NCBI RefSeq assembly: GCF_003935895.2
Contig: NZ_CP054058.1
Span: forward strand, 2,151,177-2,215,176
Reading direction: 5' to 3'
DNA: 64,000 bases
DNA from: Scandinavium goeteborgense
GTDB lineage: Bacteria > Pseudomonadota > Gammaproteobacteria > Enterobacterales > Enterobacteriaceae
Below are positions 38,786 through 46,961 of this stretch, piece after piece. The notes under the pieces are model-generated. The model saw only the letters and a program-made list of their open reading frames with translations. It ran no database searches and was not told where the DNA came from. Numbering within the stretch: position 1 is the stretch's first letter; the number at the start of each line of letters is the position of its first letter. A program made the position numbers and the translations under genes.

Positions 38786-38881
38786 TTAGTCATCCCATTT
38801 ATGGCTGAAATACGCAGCAAGAAAACCGGCGAATACTATGGTTCCCAACACTGCCATAAAGACATGCATATTTCCCAGCAT
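38786..38881 (-). CDS. mgtS: MgtS (YneM), 31-residue Mg2+-stress membrane protein
   Basis: The product starts MLGNMHVFMAVLG and ends YFSHKWDD, with one membrane helix. Length (31) and sequence agree with E. coli MgtS as I recall it. MgtS stabilises the MgtA magnesium importer against FtsH and modulates PitA under low Mg2+. A GGAGG ribosome site lies 7-11 bases upstream. A PhoP box with correct spacing to a -10 lies further upstream. Easily missed because of its size. Confidence 0.88.
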   Translation of the reverse strand: MLGNMHVFMAVLGTIVFAGFLAAYFSHKWDD

Positions 38882-38951
38882 GATAAACCTCCGTTTATGT
38901 TAAAAGCGTACGATAAAATCCTCACTTACCTTAATTAGCCGCGATGAACAG

Positions 38952-38984
38952 AGAATACCGTAGTCAATCTAAACGAATCGTTAA
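38952..38984 (-). promoter_or_regulatory. PhoP-box promoter of mgtS
   Basis: On the minus strand TTAAC-N5-GTTTA (38970-38984) is followed after 12 bases by TATTCT (38952-38957). This is the PhoP-box to -10 geometry of directly PhoP-activated promoters. Confidence 0.55.
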
Positions 38985-38993
38985 TTATGTGAA

Positions 38994-39986
38994 TTATTTA
39001 GCCACTTGAGTAAATTTTTTTCGAAAGGCTTGTGGGCTCATCGTGAAACGTTGCTGAAAATGATGGCGCAGGGCGCTCGAGGTGCCAAAACCGTTATTCG
39101 CGGCGATATGTTCGACGCTGAGTCGACTGTCGGTTAAGGCCTGCTGTACGCGCTGTAACCGTTCATTGAGCAACCAGCGGGCGGGCGTCACGCCGGTAGC
39201 TTCCTGAAAACGCCGCAACAACGTGCGCGGACTCATCCCAACCCGCAGGGCAAGCGATTCCAGTGTATGCGGATCGGCAAGATGGGCGTGTAGCCAGTCA
39301 AAAAGCTGCCCGAGGCGTTCGCTTTCCCGGCTGCGTGCCACCGGGCGCTCAAGTTGCTGGGTCTGGCTGCCGTCGCGATGCGGCTGCACGACTAACCGAC
39401 GCGCGACATTGTTGGCGGTTTCCAGTCCAAAATCGCTGCGCACCACGTGCAGGCATAAATCAATCCCTGCCGCGCTCCCCGCCGAGGTCATCAGCCCGTC
39501 GTCGCCAACGTACAGCACATTTTCCACCACTTGAACGGCGGGGAAACGCCGCTGCAGTTCATCGGTATAACGCCAGTGGGTGGTGGCCTGACGCCCGTCC
39601 AGCAGGCCGCTGGCCGCGAGGACAAACACCCCTGAACAAATCGACATCAGCCGACAGCCCCGCAGATGCGCCCGGCGCAACGCCTCGCACAGTGCCTGTG
39701 GCACCGGGGCATCCACGCCGCGCCAGCCGGGGATCACGATACTATCCGCCTGTTCCAGAAGTTCAAAGCCTCCATCAGCCACAACCCGTATTCCCCCCGT
39801 TGCGCGTAATTCGCCGTCGTCCACCGAGGCTACCGCAAAGCGATACCAGTTTTCACCCAGCTCCGGGCGTGGCAGACCAAAAATTTCGACGGCGACGCCA
39901 AATTCAAAGGTACACAGGCCGTCGTAGGCGAGGGCCACGACCAGCGGGCGGGAAGCGGTTGTCATTATCCTGGCGATTTCTGTCAT
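38994..39986 (-). CDS. FtrA/GlxA-type AraC regulator with DJ-1/PfpI domain
   Basis: 330 residues from MTEIARIM. N-terminal DJ-1/PfpI-like ligand domain (about 10-190, with the nucleophile-elbow Cys in MSICSGVFVLA) and a C-terminal AraC helix-turn-helix pair (about 230-325: LALRVGMSPRTLLRRFQEAT, then FGTSSALRHHFQQRF). The start is uncertain: candidates at 39965 and further left also fit and none has a strong ribosome site. It is divergent from the rhodanese gene and probably regulates it; the ligand is unknown. Confidence 0.82.
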   Translation of the reverse strand: MTEIARIMTTASRPLVVALAYDGLCTFEFGVAVEIFGLPRPELGENWYRFAVASVDDGELRATGGIRVVADGGFELLEQADSIVIPGWRGVDAPVPQALCEALRRAHLRGCRLMSICSGVFVLAASGLLDGRQATTHWRYTDELQRRFPAVQVVENVLYVGDDGLMTSAGSAAGIDLCLHVVRSDFGLETANNVARRLVVQPHRDGSQTQQLERPVARSRESERLGQLFDWLHAHLADPHTLESLALRVGMSPRTLLRRFQEATGVTPARWLLNERLQRVQQALTDSRLSVEHIAANNGFGTSSALRHHFQQRFTMSPQAFRKKFTQVAK

Positions 39987-40068
39987 GTCGGCGGGCGGTG
40001 CGTGTCCTGAATTTTTGTTGAGATAAGAGGTAACACGACACCCGTCGACACAACAAGAGGGAAATACC

Positions 40069-40464
40069 ATGAGTTACGTCACTGAGATCCCAGCTGCGAG
40101 CCCGCAGGACGCCATTGCCCATTTTCGACGTCGTCTGAGCGTTGAAACTGATTGCGATGATGTGCATTCAGTAATCAAAAGCGGAGAAGTGGATTTTGTA
40201 CTGCTGCACGTGGTCGGTTCACCTGAAACGTTCGCCCGTCGGCATCTGCCCGGCGCGCTGCATCTTCCGCATCGTTATCTCACCGAAGAACGCATGCGCG
40301 ACTGGCCGCCAGAAACGCTGTTCGTGGTTTATTGCGCGGGGCCGCATTGTAACGGTGCAGACAGGGCGGCTTTGAAGATTGCGCAGCTTGGCCGCCCGGT
40401 AAAAATCATGATCGGCGGACTCACCGGTTGGGCGGATGAAGGCCTGGCGTTTGCCTCATCATGA
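40069..40464 (+). CDS. Single-domain rhodanese-like protein
   Basis: 131 residues. Rhodanese fold with the active-site Cys in VVYCAGPHCNGADRA (about residue 88), plus ARRHLPGALHLPHR and GGLTGWADEG. It likely carries persulfide sulfur or transfers it in the cytoplasm. Ribosome site AGAGGG precedes ATG 40069. It is divergent from the FtrA-like regulator and adjacent to a methionine-synthase-like gene, suggesting a sulfur-related role. Confidence 0.82.
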   Translation: MSYVTEIPAASPQDAIAHFRRRLSVETDCDDVHSVIKSGEVDFVLLHVVGSPETFARRHLPGALHLPHRYLTEERMRDWPPETLFVVYCAGPHCNGADRAALKIAQLGRPVKIMIGGLTGWADEGLAFASS

Positions 40465-40534
40465 ATTTTTTTCACGGGTGATGAATTAATCTCGTTTGCC
40501 AGCGCCTCTCCCGCATGGCAAGTTGAAGAAATAT

Positions 40535-40550
40535 AGCCATCCAGAAGTCT
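40535..40550 (+). promoter_or_regulatory. MetJ operator (two met boxes)
   Basis: AGCCATCC-AGAAGTCT: two adjacent 8-mers match AGACGTCT at 5/8 and 7/8. The arrangement resembles E. coli met operators. It lies 61 bases before the MetE-like gene. Confidence 0.6.
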
Positions 40551-40573
40551 AAATGTTGATTTCGCAATTATCA

Positions 40574-40597
40574 CGCCAGGCAATCAGTTGCCTGGCG
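40574..40597 (+). promoter_or_regulatory. Perfect hairpin in the MetE-like 5' leader
   Basis: CGCCAGGCAA-TCAG-TTGCCTGGCG, a 10-bp stem ending 3 bases before the AGGAGAG ribosome site. There is no T-run, so it is not a classical terminator; it may affect translation or bind a protein. Confidence 0.55.
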
Positions 40598-40610
40598 ACG
40601 AGGAGAGACC

Positions 40611-41714
40611 ATGTCACGTCACACCGCCCCATACCGCGCCGATATCGTTGGCAGTTTTTTACGTCCGGACAGCATTAAACACGCCCGCCAGCAGTTTGCT
40701 GAAGGCGCTATCGACGCGCAGACGCTGCGTGCGGTGGAAGATGAAGCGATCCTCCACGTGGTTCAGCACCAGTGTGACTGCGGCCTGAACGTGGTCACCG
40801 ACGGTGAGTTTCGCCGGGCGTGGTGGCACTTTGACTTCTTCGATGGTCTACAGGGCGTTGAGCGTTACGATTCTGACCAGGGCATTCAGTTTAACGGGGT
40901 GCAAACCAAAGCCCATGGCGTACGTGTGACGGGCAAGCTCGGTTTCGGTTCGCACCCGATGCTCGACGATTTCCGCTATCTGAAAAGCATCAGCGGTGAC
41001 GCACAGCCGAAAATGACCATTCCAAGCCCGAGCGTGCTGCATTTCCGCGGCGGTCGCAAAGATATCGATGCCACGGTTTACCCGGATCTGGCGGAATATT
41101 TTGACGACTTAGCCACGACCTGGCGCGACGCGATCCGCGCATTTTATGACGCAGGTTGCCGCTATTTACAGCTTGATGACACCGTCTGGGCGTATCTCTG
41201 TTCCGATGAACAGCGTCAGCAGGTGCGTGAGCGCGGCGACAACCCGGACGAGCTGGCGAAAACCTACGCCCGGGTGTTGAACAAAGCGCTGGAAGGCAAG
41301 CCGGAGGATTTAACCATCGGGCTGCACGTGTGCCGTGGTAATTTCCGCTCAACGTGGATCTCCTCTGGCGGTTATGAGCCGGTGGCAGAAGTGCTGTTCG
41401 GCAGCGTCAACGTCGATGCATTCTTCCTCGAATACGATAACGACCGTTCCGGTGATTTCGCGCCGCTGCGCTTTGTGCGTCCGGGCAAGCAGCAGGTGGT
41501 TCTGGGCCTGATCACCACCAAAAACGGTGAACTGGAAAACCCACAGGGCGTGAAAGCGCGTCTGGCAGAGGCGGCACAATACGTGGCGAAAGAGCAGATT
41601 TGCCTCAGCCCGCAGTGCGGTTTTGCCTCTACCGAAGAGGGCAATAGCCTGACCGAAGCCCAACAGTGGCAGAAAGTCCGTCTGGTGACCGAGATTGCCG
41701 CCGACGTCTGGTAA
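40611..41714 (+). CDS. MetE-like cobalamin-independent methionine synthase, catalytic-domain-only type
   Basis: 367 residues, corresponding to the C-terminal half of MetE only (YxjG/YxjH-type; full MetE is about 750). Zn ligands are visible in LHVCRGNF, FLEYDN and SPQCGFAS. It is likely to methylate homocysteine or a related thiol; the methyl donor for these short forms is uncertain. A MetJ box upstream and a rhodanese upstream support a methionine/sulfur role. Confidence 0.85.
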   Translation: MSRHTAPYRADIVGSFLRPDSIKHARQQFAEGAIDAQTLRAVEDEAILHVVQHQCDCGLNVVTDGEFRRAWWHFDFFDGLQGVERYDSDQGIQFNGVQTKAHGVRVTGKLGFGSHPMLDDFRYLKSISGDAQPKMTIPSPSVLHFRGGRKDIDATVYPDLAEYFDDLATTWRDAIRAFYDAGCRYLQLDDTVWAYLCSDEQRQQVRERGDNPDELAKTYARVLNKALEGKPEDLTIGLHVCRGNFRSTWISSGGYEPVAEVLFGSVNVDAFFLEYDNDRSGDFAPLRFVRPGKQQVVLGLITTKNGELENPQGVKARLAEAAQYVAKEQICLSPQCGFASTEEGNSLTEAQQWQKVRLVTEIAADVW

Positions 41715-41736
41715 GGTTTAACTCACAGGGCAGCGC

Positions 41737-41753
41737 TGCACCTTTTTAATGCA
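41737..41753 (-). promoter_or_regulatory. NtrC enhancer site for urtABCDE
   Basis: The minus strand reads TGCATTAAAAAGGTGCA, 13 of 17 identical to the strong glnA NtrC site TGCACCAACATGGTGCA. It lies about 238 bases upstream of the sigma54 -12 element. The same bases can form a hairpin after the preceding gene. Confidence 0.6.
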
Positions 41754-41780
41754 GTGCTGCTCCTGAATCGGACGTTCCAC

Positions 41781-41905
41781 ATACCCTTCGCCCTTCAAGT
41801 TACCTCTTTGTTTGCTACGTTCACTCGCCCGAATCACTTACTTTAGTAAGCTCATCGGGACTTATTCTCTTGCCGCCTCGATGTATCTCGAATGGCATAG
41901 GGTAT
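41781..41905. mobile_element. MITE-like palindromic element in the urt promoter region
   Basis: About 125 bases bounded by inverted ATACCCT/AGGGTAT ends. The imperfectly palindromic interior is centred on ACTTACTTTAGTAAG and flanked by CCGAATC and CATCGGG. It resembles the non-coding palindromic repeats scattered in Erwinia, Serratia and Yersinia intergenic regions. It carries no gene. Confidence 0.6.
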
Positions 41906-41968
41906 TTTCTGCAACGAAAGTTGTAATTCCCCAGTCCGCCCGCCTGTTTTATGTACTTTTCCCCACGT

Positions 41969-41984
41969 TGGCATCTTTCTTGCC
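41969..41984 (+). promoter_or_regulatory. Sigma54 promoter of urtABCDE
   Basis: TGGCATCTTTCTTGCC fits the -24/-12 consensus with GG and GC 10 bases apart. It lies 63 bases before urtA. Confidence 0.75.
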
Positions 41985-42046
41985 TGTCTCCTGACGACTA
42001 CACCGATGTTTTTAATCCTTGTTGCTGTCTCTTTCAGGAGTGAATC

Positions 42047-43318
42047 ATGCGCCGTCGAACTTTGCTTAAAGCTTTTGCTCTCTCTGCCTCCACGATTGCT
42101 CTCGGTATTAGCTTCAGCGTGTACGCCGCTGACACCATCAAAGTGGGAATTATGCATTCGCTGTCCGGAACGATGGCGATTTCCGAAACGCCGTTGAAAG
42201 ACGTGGCGTTAATGACCATCGACGAGATCAACGCCAAGGGCGGGGTGCTCGGTAAAAAGCTGGAACCAGTGGTGGTTGACCCAGCTTCAAACTGGCCTCT
42301 GTTTGCTGAAAAGGCGCGCCAGCTGTTGACCCAGGACAAAGTGGCGGCGGTGTTCGGCTGCTGGACGTCAGTTTCGCGTAAATCAGTGCTGCCGGTGTTC
42401 GAGGAGCTGAACGGGCTGCTGTTCTATCCGGTGCAGTATGAAGGCGAAGAGATGTCGCCCAACGTGTTCTACACCGGGGCCGCGCCGAACCAGCAGGCTA
42501 TTCCGGCGGTGCAGTATCTGATGAGCGAAGACGGCGGGGAGGCCAAACGTTTCTTCCTGCTCGGCACCGATTACGTCTATCCGCGCACCACCAACAAAAT
42601 TCTGCGCGCGTTCCTGCACTCGAAAGGCGTTCAGGATAAAGACATCGAAGAGGTCTACACCCCGTTTGGCTACAGCGATTACCAGACCATCGTCGCCAAT
42701 ATCAAAAAATTCTCCGCGGGCGGCAAAACGGCGGTGGTTTCGACCATCAACGGCGACTCCAACGTCCCGTTCTACAAAGAGCTGGCTAACCAGGGCGTGA
42801 AAGCGACCGACGTGCCGGTGGTGGCGTTCTCGGTCGGGGAAGAAGAACTGCGCGGCATTGATACCAAACCGCTGGTTGGCAACCTCGCGGCGTGGAACTA
42901 CTTCGAATCCGTGGATAACCCGACGAACCAGAGCTTCGTTGCAGATTACCGGGCGTACGCCAAAGCCCACAATCTGCCAAATGCGGGCACGGTGGTGACC
43001 AACGATCCGATGGAAGCGACCTACGTTGGCATTCACATGTGGGCGCAGGCGGTGGAAAAAGCGGGCACCACCGACGTCGACAAAGTGCGTGCGGCCATGG
43101 CCGGACAAACCTTCAAAGCGCCGTCGGGCTTTACGCTGACGATGGACGCCACCAACCACCATCTGCATAAGCCGGTGATGATTGGCGAAATCGAAAGCAA
43201 TGGCCAGTTCAACGTGGTGTGGCAGACCGATAAGCCGGTGCGCGCTGAGCCGTGGAGCCCATACATTCCGGGTAACGATAAGAAGTCGGATCAGCCAATG
43301 AAGATGGCGAGCAACTGA
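42047..43318 (+). CDS. urtA: UrtA, urea-binding periplasmic protein
   Basis: 423 residues. The leader MRRRTLLKAFALSASTIALG has a twin-arginine-like RRRTLLK start and cleavage near YAA (about residue 27). Then follows the branched-chain-amino-acid-type binding domain of the urea family (DTIKVGIMHSLSGTMAISE). It presents urea to the UrtBC channel. TTTCAGGAG precedes the start. First gene of urtABCDE, with NtrC/sigma54 signals upstream. Confidence 0.93.
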   Translation: MRRRTLLKAFALSASTIALGISFSVYAADTIKVGIMHSLSGTMAISETPLKDVALMTIDEINAKGGVLGKKLEPVVVDPASNWPLFAEKARQLLTQDKVAAVFGCWTSVSRKSVLPVFEELNGLLFYPVQYEGEEMSPNVFYTGAAPNQQAIPAVQYLMSEDGGEAKRFFLLGTDYVYPRTTNKILRAFLHSKGVQDKDIEEVYTPFGYSDYQTIVANIKKFSAGGKTAVVSTINGDSNVPFYKELANQGVKATDVPVVAFSVGEEELRGIDTKPLVGNLAAWNYFESVDNPTNQSFVADYRAYAKAHNLPNAGTVVTNDPMEATYVGIHMWAQAVEKAGTTDVDKVRAAMAGQTFKAPSGFTLTMDATNHHLHKPVMIGEIESNGQFNVVWQTDKPVRAEPWSPYIPGNDKKSDQPMKMASN

Positions 43319-43326
43319 GTGGGAAT

Positions 43327-43486
43327 TTCCCCCTCACCCTAACCCTCTCCCTCAAGGGAGAGGGAACCGATCGGCGCCGTATTCTCTATCAGCGTCGGGG
43401 CTTCTCTTTCTCCTTCTCCCACAGGGAGAGGGGATCACCCTTTTTCTCCCTCTCCCTGTGGGAGAGGGTTGGGGAGAGGGCATCAG
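43327..43486. repeat. CTCTCCC/GGGAGAG palindromic repeats between urtA and urtB
   Basis: Three hairpins built from CTCTCCCT/AGGGAGAG (first at 43345-43362) fill the gap. The outer copies (CCCTCACCCTAACCCTCTCC at the left, GAGAGGGTTGGGGAGAGGG at the right) are inverted relative to each other. They probably stabilise the upstream urtA message, giving more binding protein than permease. Confidence 0.75.
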
Positions 43487-43516
43487 ACCGCACGGGATTC
43501 ACAAAAGGAGTTTTTC

Positions 43517-45082
43517 ATGAAACCAGTCCGCTGGCTGCTGTTGGTAGCCTCGCTGTTGCCGTGTTTCGCTCACGCCGGAGACGCGGATGATTTTGTGGCT
43601 GCCAACCGAAGCCAGCAGTCGGCGATGCTTGAAAAGTGGGCGGCCGATCCGCAGCCGCAGCGTCTGCCACTGTTACAGGCGCTGAGCGCGGAAAGCCTGC
43701 GCAGTGACGCCGCGCATCATGCCTTCAGCATTGAAAGCGGCAAACCGCTGGCCTTAGACGCCACCGCCCAGCCGCATGGCGACCTCAAACCGGTTCGCCT
43801 GACTAACCGTCTCCGTAATCTGGTGGCTGGCGCTCTCGCCACACACCAGCTTGTAAGTGACAACGTCACGCAAAGAATGGCTGCGGCGAAAACCCTGCAG
43901 CGCGATGCAGGGCCGGAAGTGGTCCCGATGCTGGAAAAACGCCTGAAGGTAGAAACAGACGACGGTGTGAAGCAGCAGCTTGAACTCGCGCTGGCTAATT
44001 TACAGCTCACCAGCCCGGATGCCGCGGTGCGCAAACAGGCGATGACTCTTCTCGGTCATTCGTCCGACCCGGAAACGCAGGCGCGACTCCAGCCTTATAC
44101 CGATGCCCAACATGAACCCGACGCCTCGGTGCGCGCCGCCGCGGCGGAAAGCCTGAAGCAGATCGAGCACCGCCTGTTCTGGGGCGATATCCTCGGCCAG
44201 GCGTTTATGGGCATTTCGCTCGGATCAATTCTGCTGCTCGCGGCGCTGGGGCTGGCCATCACCTACGGCCTGCTCGGCGTGATTAACATGGCGCACGGCG
44301 AAATGTTGATGATCGGGGCGTACAGCACCTGGCTGGTGCAGCAGGCGCTGAGTCAGTTTGCACCGCAGTGGCTGGCGTTTTATCCGCTGCTGGCGCTGCC
44401 GGTGGCATTCTGCATCACCGGCGGGATTGGCATGCTGCTGGAGCGGACGATTATCCGCCATCTGTATGGTCGCCCGCTGGAAACGCTGCTGGCGACGTGG
44501 GGCATCAGCCTGATGCTTATCCAGTTGGTGCGGATGCTGTTTGGCCCGCAGAACCTGGAAGTCTCTAACCCGGCCTGGCTGTCGGGTGGTATTCAGGCGT
44601 TGCCGAATCTCATTCTGCCGTGGAACCGCATTGTGGTTATTGGCTTCGTGATGCTGGTGCTGTTTTTCACTTGGCTCATTCTCAACAAAACGCGGCTCGG
44701 CCTGCGCGTGCGGGCGGTGACGCAAAACCGCGCGATGGCGGCCTGCTGCGGCGTGCCGACCGGGCGCGTAGATATGCTGGCGTTTGGCCTCGGTTCTGGC
44801 ATTGCCGGTCTCGGTGGCGTGGCGCTGTCTCAGCTGGGTAACGTCGGGCCGGAACTCGGTCAGGGCTACATTATTGACTCGTTCCTGGTGGTGGTGCTCG
44901 GCGGTGTAGGCCAGTTGGCGGGCAGCGTGGCGGCGGCATTTGGGCTGGGGATTTTCAACAAAATACTGGAGCCGCAAATGGGCGCCGTGCTCGGCAAAAT
45001 TTTGATTCTGGTGCTGATCATTCTGTTTATTCAGAAGCGTCCGCAGGGGCTGTTTGCGCTGAAAGGGAGGGTCATTGACTGA
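43517..45082 (+). CDS. urtB: UrtB, urea ABC permease with periplasmic N-terminal extension
   Basis: 521 residues. Signal peptide (cleaved near AHA, about residue 20), a roughly 200-residue Ala/Leu-rich helical-repeat region of HEAT type, then a LivH-like permease of 8 or more helices (from GQAFMGISLGSILLLAALGL). This two-part design is typical of urea-transporter UrtB. Its ATG has AAAGGAG upstream. The stop overlaps urtC by one base. Confidence 0.92.
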   Translation: MKPVRWLLLVASLLPCFAHAGDADDFVAANRSQQSAMLEKWAADPQPQRLPLLQALSAESLRSDAAHHAFSIESGKPLALDATAQPHGDLKPVRLTNRLRNLVAGALATHQLVSDNVTQRMAAAKTLQRDAGPEVVPMLEKRLKVETDDGVKQQLELALANLQLTSPDAAVRKQAMTLLGHSSDPETQARLQPYTDAQHEPDASVRAAAAESLKQIEHRLFWGDILGQAFMGISLGSILLLAALGLAITYGLLGVINMAHGEMLMIGAYSTWLVQQALSQFAPQWLAFYPLLALPVAFCITGGIGMLLERTIIRHLYGRPLETLLATWGISLMLIQLVRMLFGPQNLEVSNPAWLSGGIQALPNLILPWNRIVVIGFVMLVLFFTWLILNKTRLGLRVRAVTQNRAMAACCGVPTGRVDMLAFGLGSGIAGLGGVALSQLGNVGPELGQGYIIDSFLVVVLGGVGQLAGSVAAAFGLGIFNKILEPQMGAVLGKILILVLIILFIQKRPQGLFALKGRVID

Positions 45083-46155
45083 TGAGCCAGCCATTAACCT
45101 TAACACTTGCCCGTCGGGCACCGCGCCCGCTGCGCTGGATTGGCGGCCTGGCAGTGCTGGTGCTGTTGAGTATGCCGTTTCTGGCGCTGCTTCCGGCTAC
45201 CCATCCGCTGGCCATTTCGACCTGGACGCTGACCCTGGTCGGTAAAATTCTTTGCTACGCGGTGGTGGCGGTAGCGCTCGATTTGGTGTGGGGCTACGCC
45301 GGAATGCTGTCGCTGGGGCATGGGCTGTTCTTTGCCCTCGGCGGCTATGCGATGGGCATGTACCTGATGCGTCAGGCCGCGGGCGACGGGCTCCCGGCGT
45401 TTATGTCCTTTTTATCGTGGAACGAGCTGCCGTGGTTCTGGTGGGGAACGCAGCATTTTGCGTGGGCGATGCTGCTGGTGATGCTGGTCCCGGGCCTGCT
45501 GGCGCTGGTATTCGGCTGGTTCGCCTTCCGCTCCAAAATCAAAGGGGTGTATTTCTCGATAATGACTCAGGCGCTGACCTACGCCGGAATGCTGCTGTTC
45601 TTTCGTAATGAAACCGGTTTTGGCGGCAACAATGGTTTTACCGGTTTCACTACCCTTCTCGGTTTCCCGGTGAGCGCCACCGGCACGCGCGCCGCGCTGT
45701 TTCTGGCGACGGTGCTTCTGCTGCTCGCCACGCTGGCGGTGGGCTTCGCGCTGGCACGCAGCAAATTTGGTCGCGTTCTGACGGCGGTACGCGATGCGGA
45801 AAACAGGCTGATGTTCTGCGGCTACGATCCACGCGGTTTCAAACTGCTGGTGTGGACGCTTTCCGCCGTGCTGTGCGGCCTGGCGGGGGCGTTATATGTC
45901 CCGCAGGTGGGCATTATTAACCCAGGCGAAATGTCGCCGACCAACTCGATTGAAGCGGCGATTTGGGTGGCACTCGGCGGGCGCGGCACCTTGATTGGAC
46001 CCATCCTCGGGGCCGGGCTGGTGAACGGCGCGAAAAGCCTGTTCACGGTAGCGATGCCAGAATACTGGCAGCTGTTTCTCGGTCTGATTTTCATCGTGGT
46101 GACGCTGTTTCTGCCGCGAGGCGTGATTGGCCTGCTGCGCAAAGGAGACAAATAA
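45082..46155 (+). CDS. urtC: UrtC, urea ABC permease
   Basis: 357 residues, LivM-like membrane protein (DLVWGYAGMLSLGHGLFFALG). It pairs with UrtB as the channel. TGATG start and TAATG end overlaps link it to urtB and urtD. Confidence 0.92.
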   Translation: MSQPLTLTLARRAPRPLRWIGGLAVLVLLSMPFLALLPATHPLAISTWTLTLVGKILCYAVVAVALDLVWGYAGMLSLGHGLFFALGGYAMGMYLMRQAAGDGLPAFMSFLSWNELPWFWWGTQHFAWAMLLVMLVPGLLALVFGWFAFRSKIKGVYFSIMTQALTYAGMLLFFRNETGFGGNNGFTGFTTLLGFPVSATGTRAALFLATVLLLLATLAVGFALARSKFGRVLTAVRDAENRLMFCGYDPRGFKLLVWTLSAVLCGLAGALYVPQVGIINPGEMSPTNSIEAAIWVALGGRGTLIGPILGAGLVNGAKSLFTVAMPEYWQLFLGLIFIVVTLFLPRGVIGLLRKGDK

Positions 46156-46952
46156 TGCAACCCGATGAAGGCCTTTTTACCCGTCAGCTGCCGGGGGATC
46201 GCTTCCGCGAACAAACGGATCCGGTTTTGCAGCTCGAAAACATCAACGTCAATTTTGATGGTTTCCAGGCGTTAACCAATTTATCGCTGCAAATTGGCGT
46301 GGGGGAATTGCGCTGTGTGATTGGCCCCAACGGCGCGGGAAAAACCACGCTGATGGACGTGATCACCGGCAAAACCCGGCCACAAAGCGGCAGGGCGATT
46401 TACGATCAATCGATAGATTTAACCACCCTGGATTCGATTGCCATCGCGCGCCAGGGTATTGGGCGCAAATTCCAGAAGCCAACGGTGTTTGAAGCACTCA
46501 GCGTGGCGGAAAATCTCGAACTGGCGATGAAGGGTGATAAATCGGTGTGGGCCAGTTTGCGGGCGAAACTTTCCGGCGAACAGCAGGACCGCATCGACGA
46601 GGTGTTGCAGTTGCTGCGCCTCGAAGGCGAACGCGCCCGGCGCGCGGGGTTGCTGTCGCACGGGCAAAAGCAGTTTCTCGAAATCGGCATGTTGCTGGTG
46701 CAGGAGCCGCATCTGCTGCTGCTCGATGAGCCTGCGGCCGGTATGACCGATGCCGAAACGGAATACACCGCTGAGCTGTTTCGCACCCTGTCGGGCCGCC
46801 ACTCGCTGATGGTGGTGGAACATGATATGGGGTTTGTCGAAACCATCGCCGACCGCGTGACCGTCCTGCATCAGGGGCAGGTTTTGGCGGAAGGGTCGCT
46901 GCGTGACGTTCAGGTCAACGAGCAGGTGATCGAAGTTTATCTGGGGCGCTAA
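46155..46952 (+). CDS. urtD: UrtD, urea ABC transporter ATPase
   Basis: 265 residues, LivG-like. Walker A GPNGAGKTT (about 61-69), signature LLSHGQKQFLEIG, Walker B LLLLDEPAAGM. Start 46155 overlaps the urtC stop (TAATG). It powers import with UrtE. Confidence 0.93.
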   Translation: MQPDEGLFTRQLPGDRFREQTDPVLQLENINVNFDGFQALTNLSLQIGVGELRCVIGPNGAGKTTLMDVITGKTRPQSGRAIYDQSIDLTTLDSIAIARQGIGRKFQKPTVFEALSVAENLELAMKGDKSVWASLRAKLSGEQQDRIDEVLQLLRLEGERARRAGLLSHGQKQFLEIGMLLVQEPHLLLLDEPAAGMTDAETEYTAELFRTLSGRHSLMVVEHDMGFVETIADRVTVLHQGQVLAEGSLRDVQVNEQVIEVYLGR

Positions 46953-46961
46953 GGAGGCCGA

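Noticed and set aside
38735..38938. 67-codon plus-strand frame over mgtS
   Set aside because: Opposite to MgtS, which has a ribosome site, PhoP box and a sequence match.
43327..43486. Repeats between urtA and urtB as a CRISPR
   Set aside because: Hairpins of unequal length in inverted arrangement, no regular spacers, no cas genes.
44225..45121. 298-codon minus-strand frame opposite urtB
   Set aside because: Gln/Arg/His-rich shadow of a permease; no start signal.
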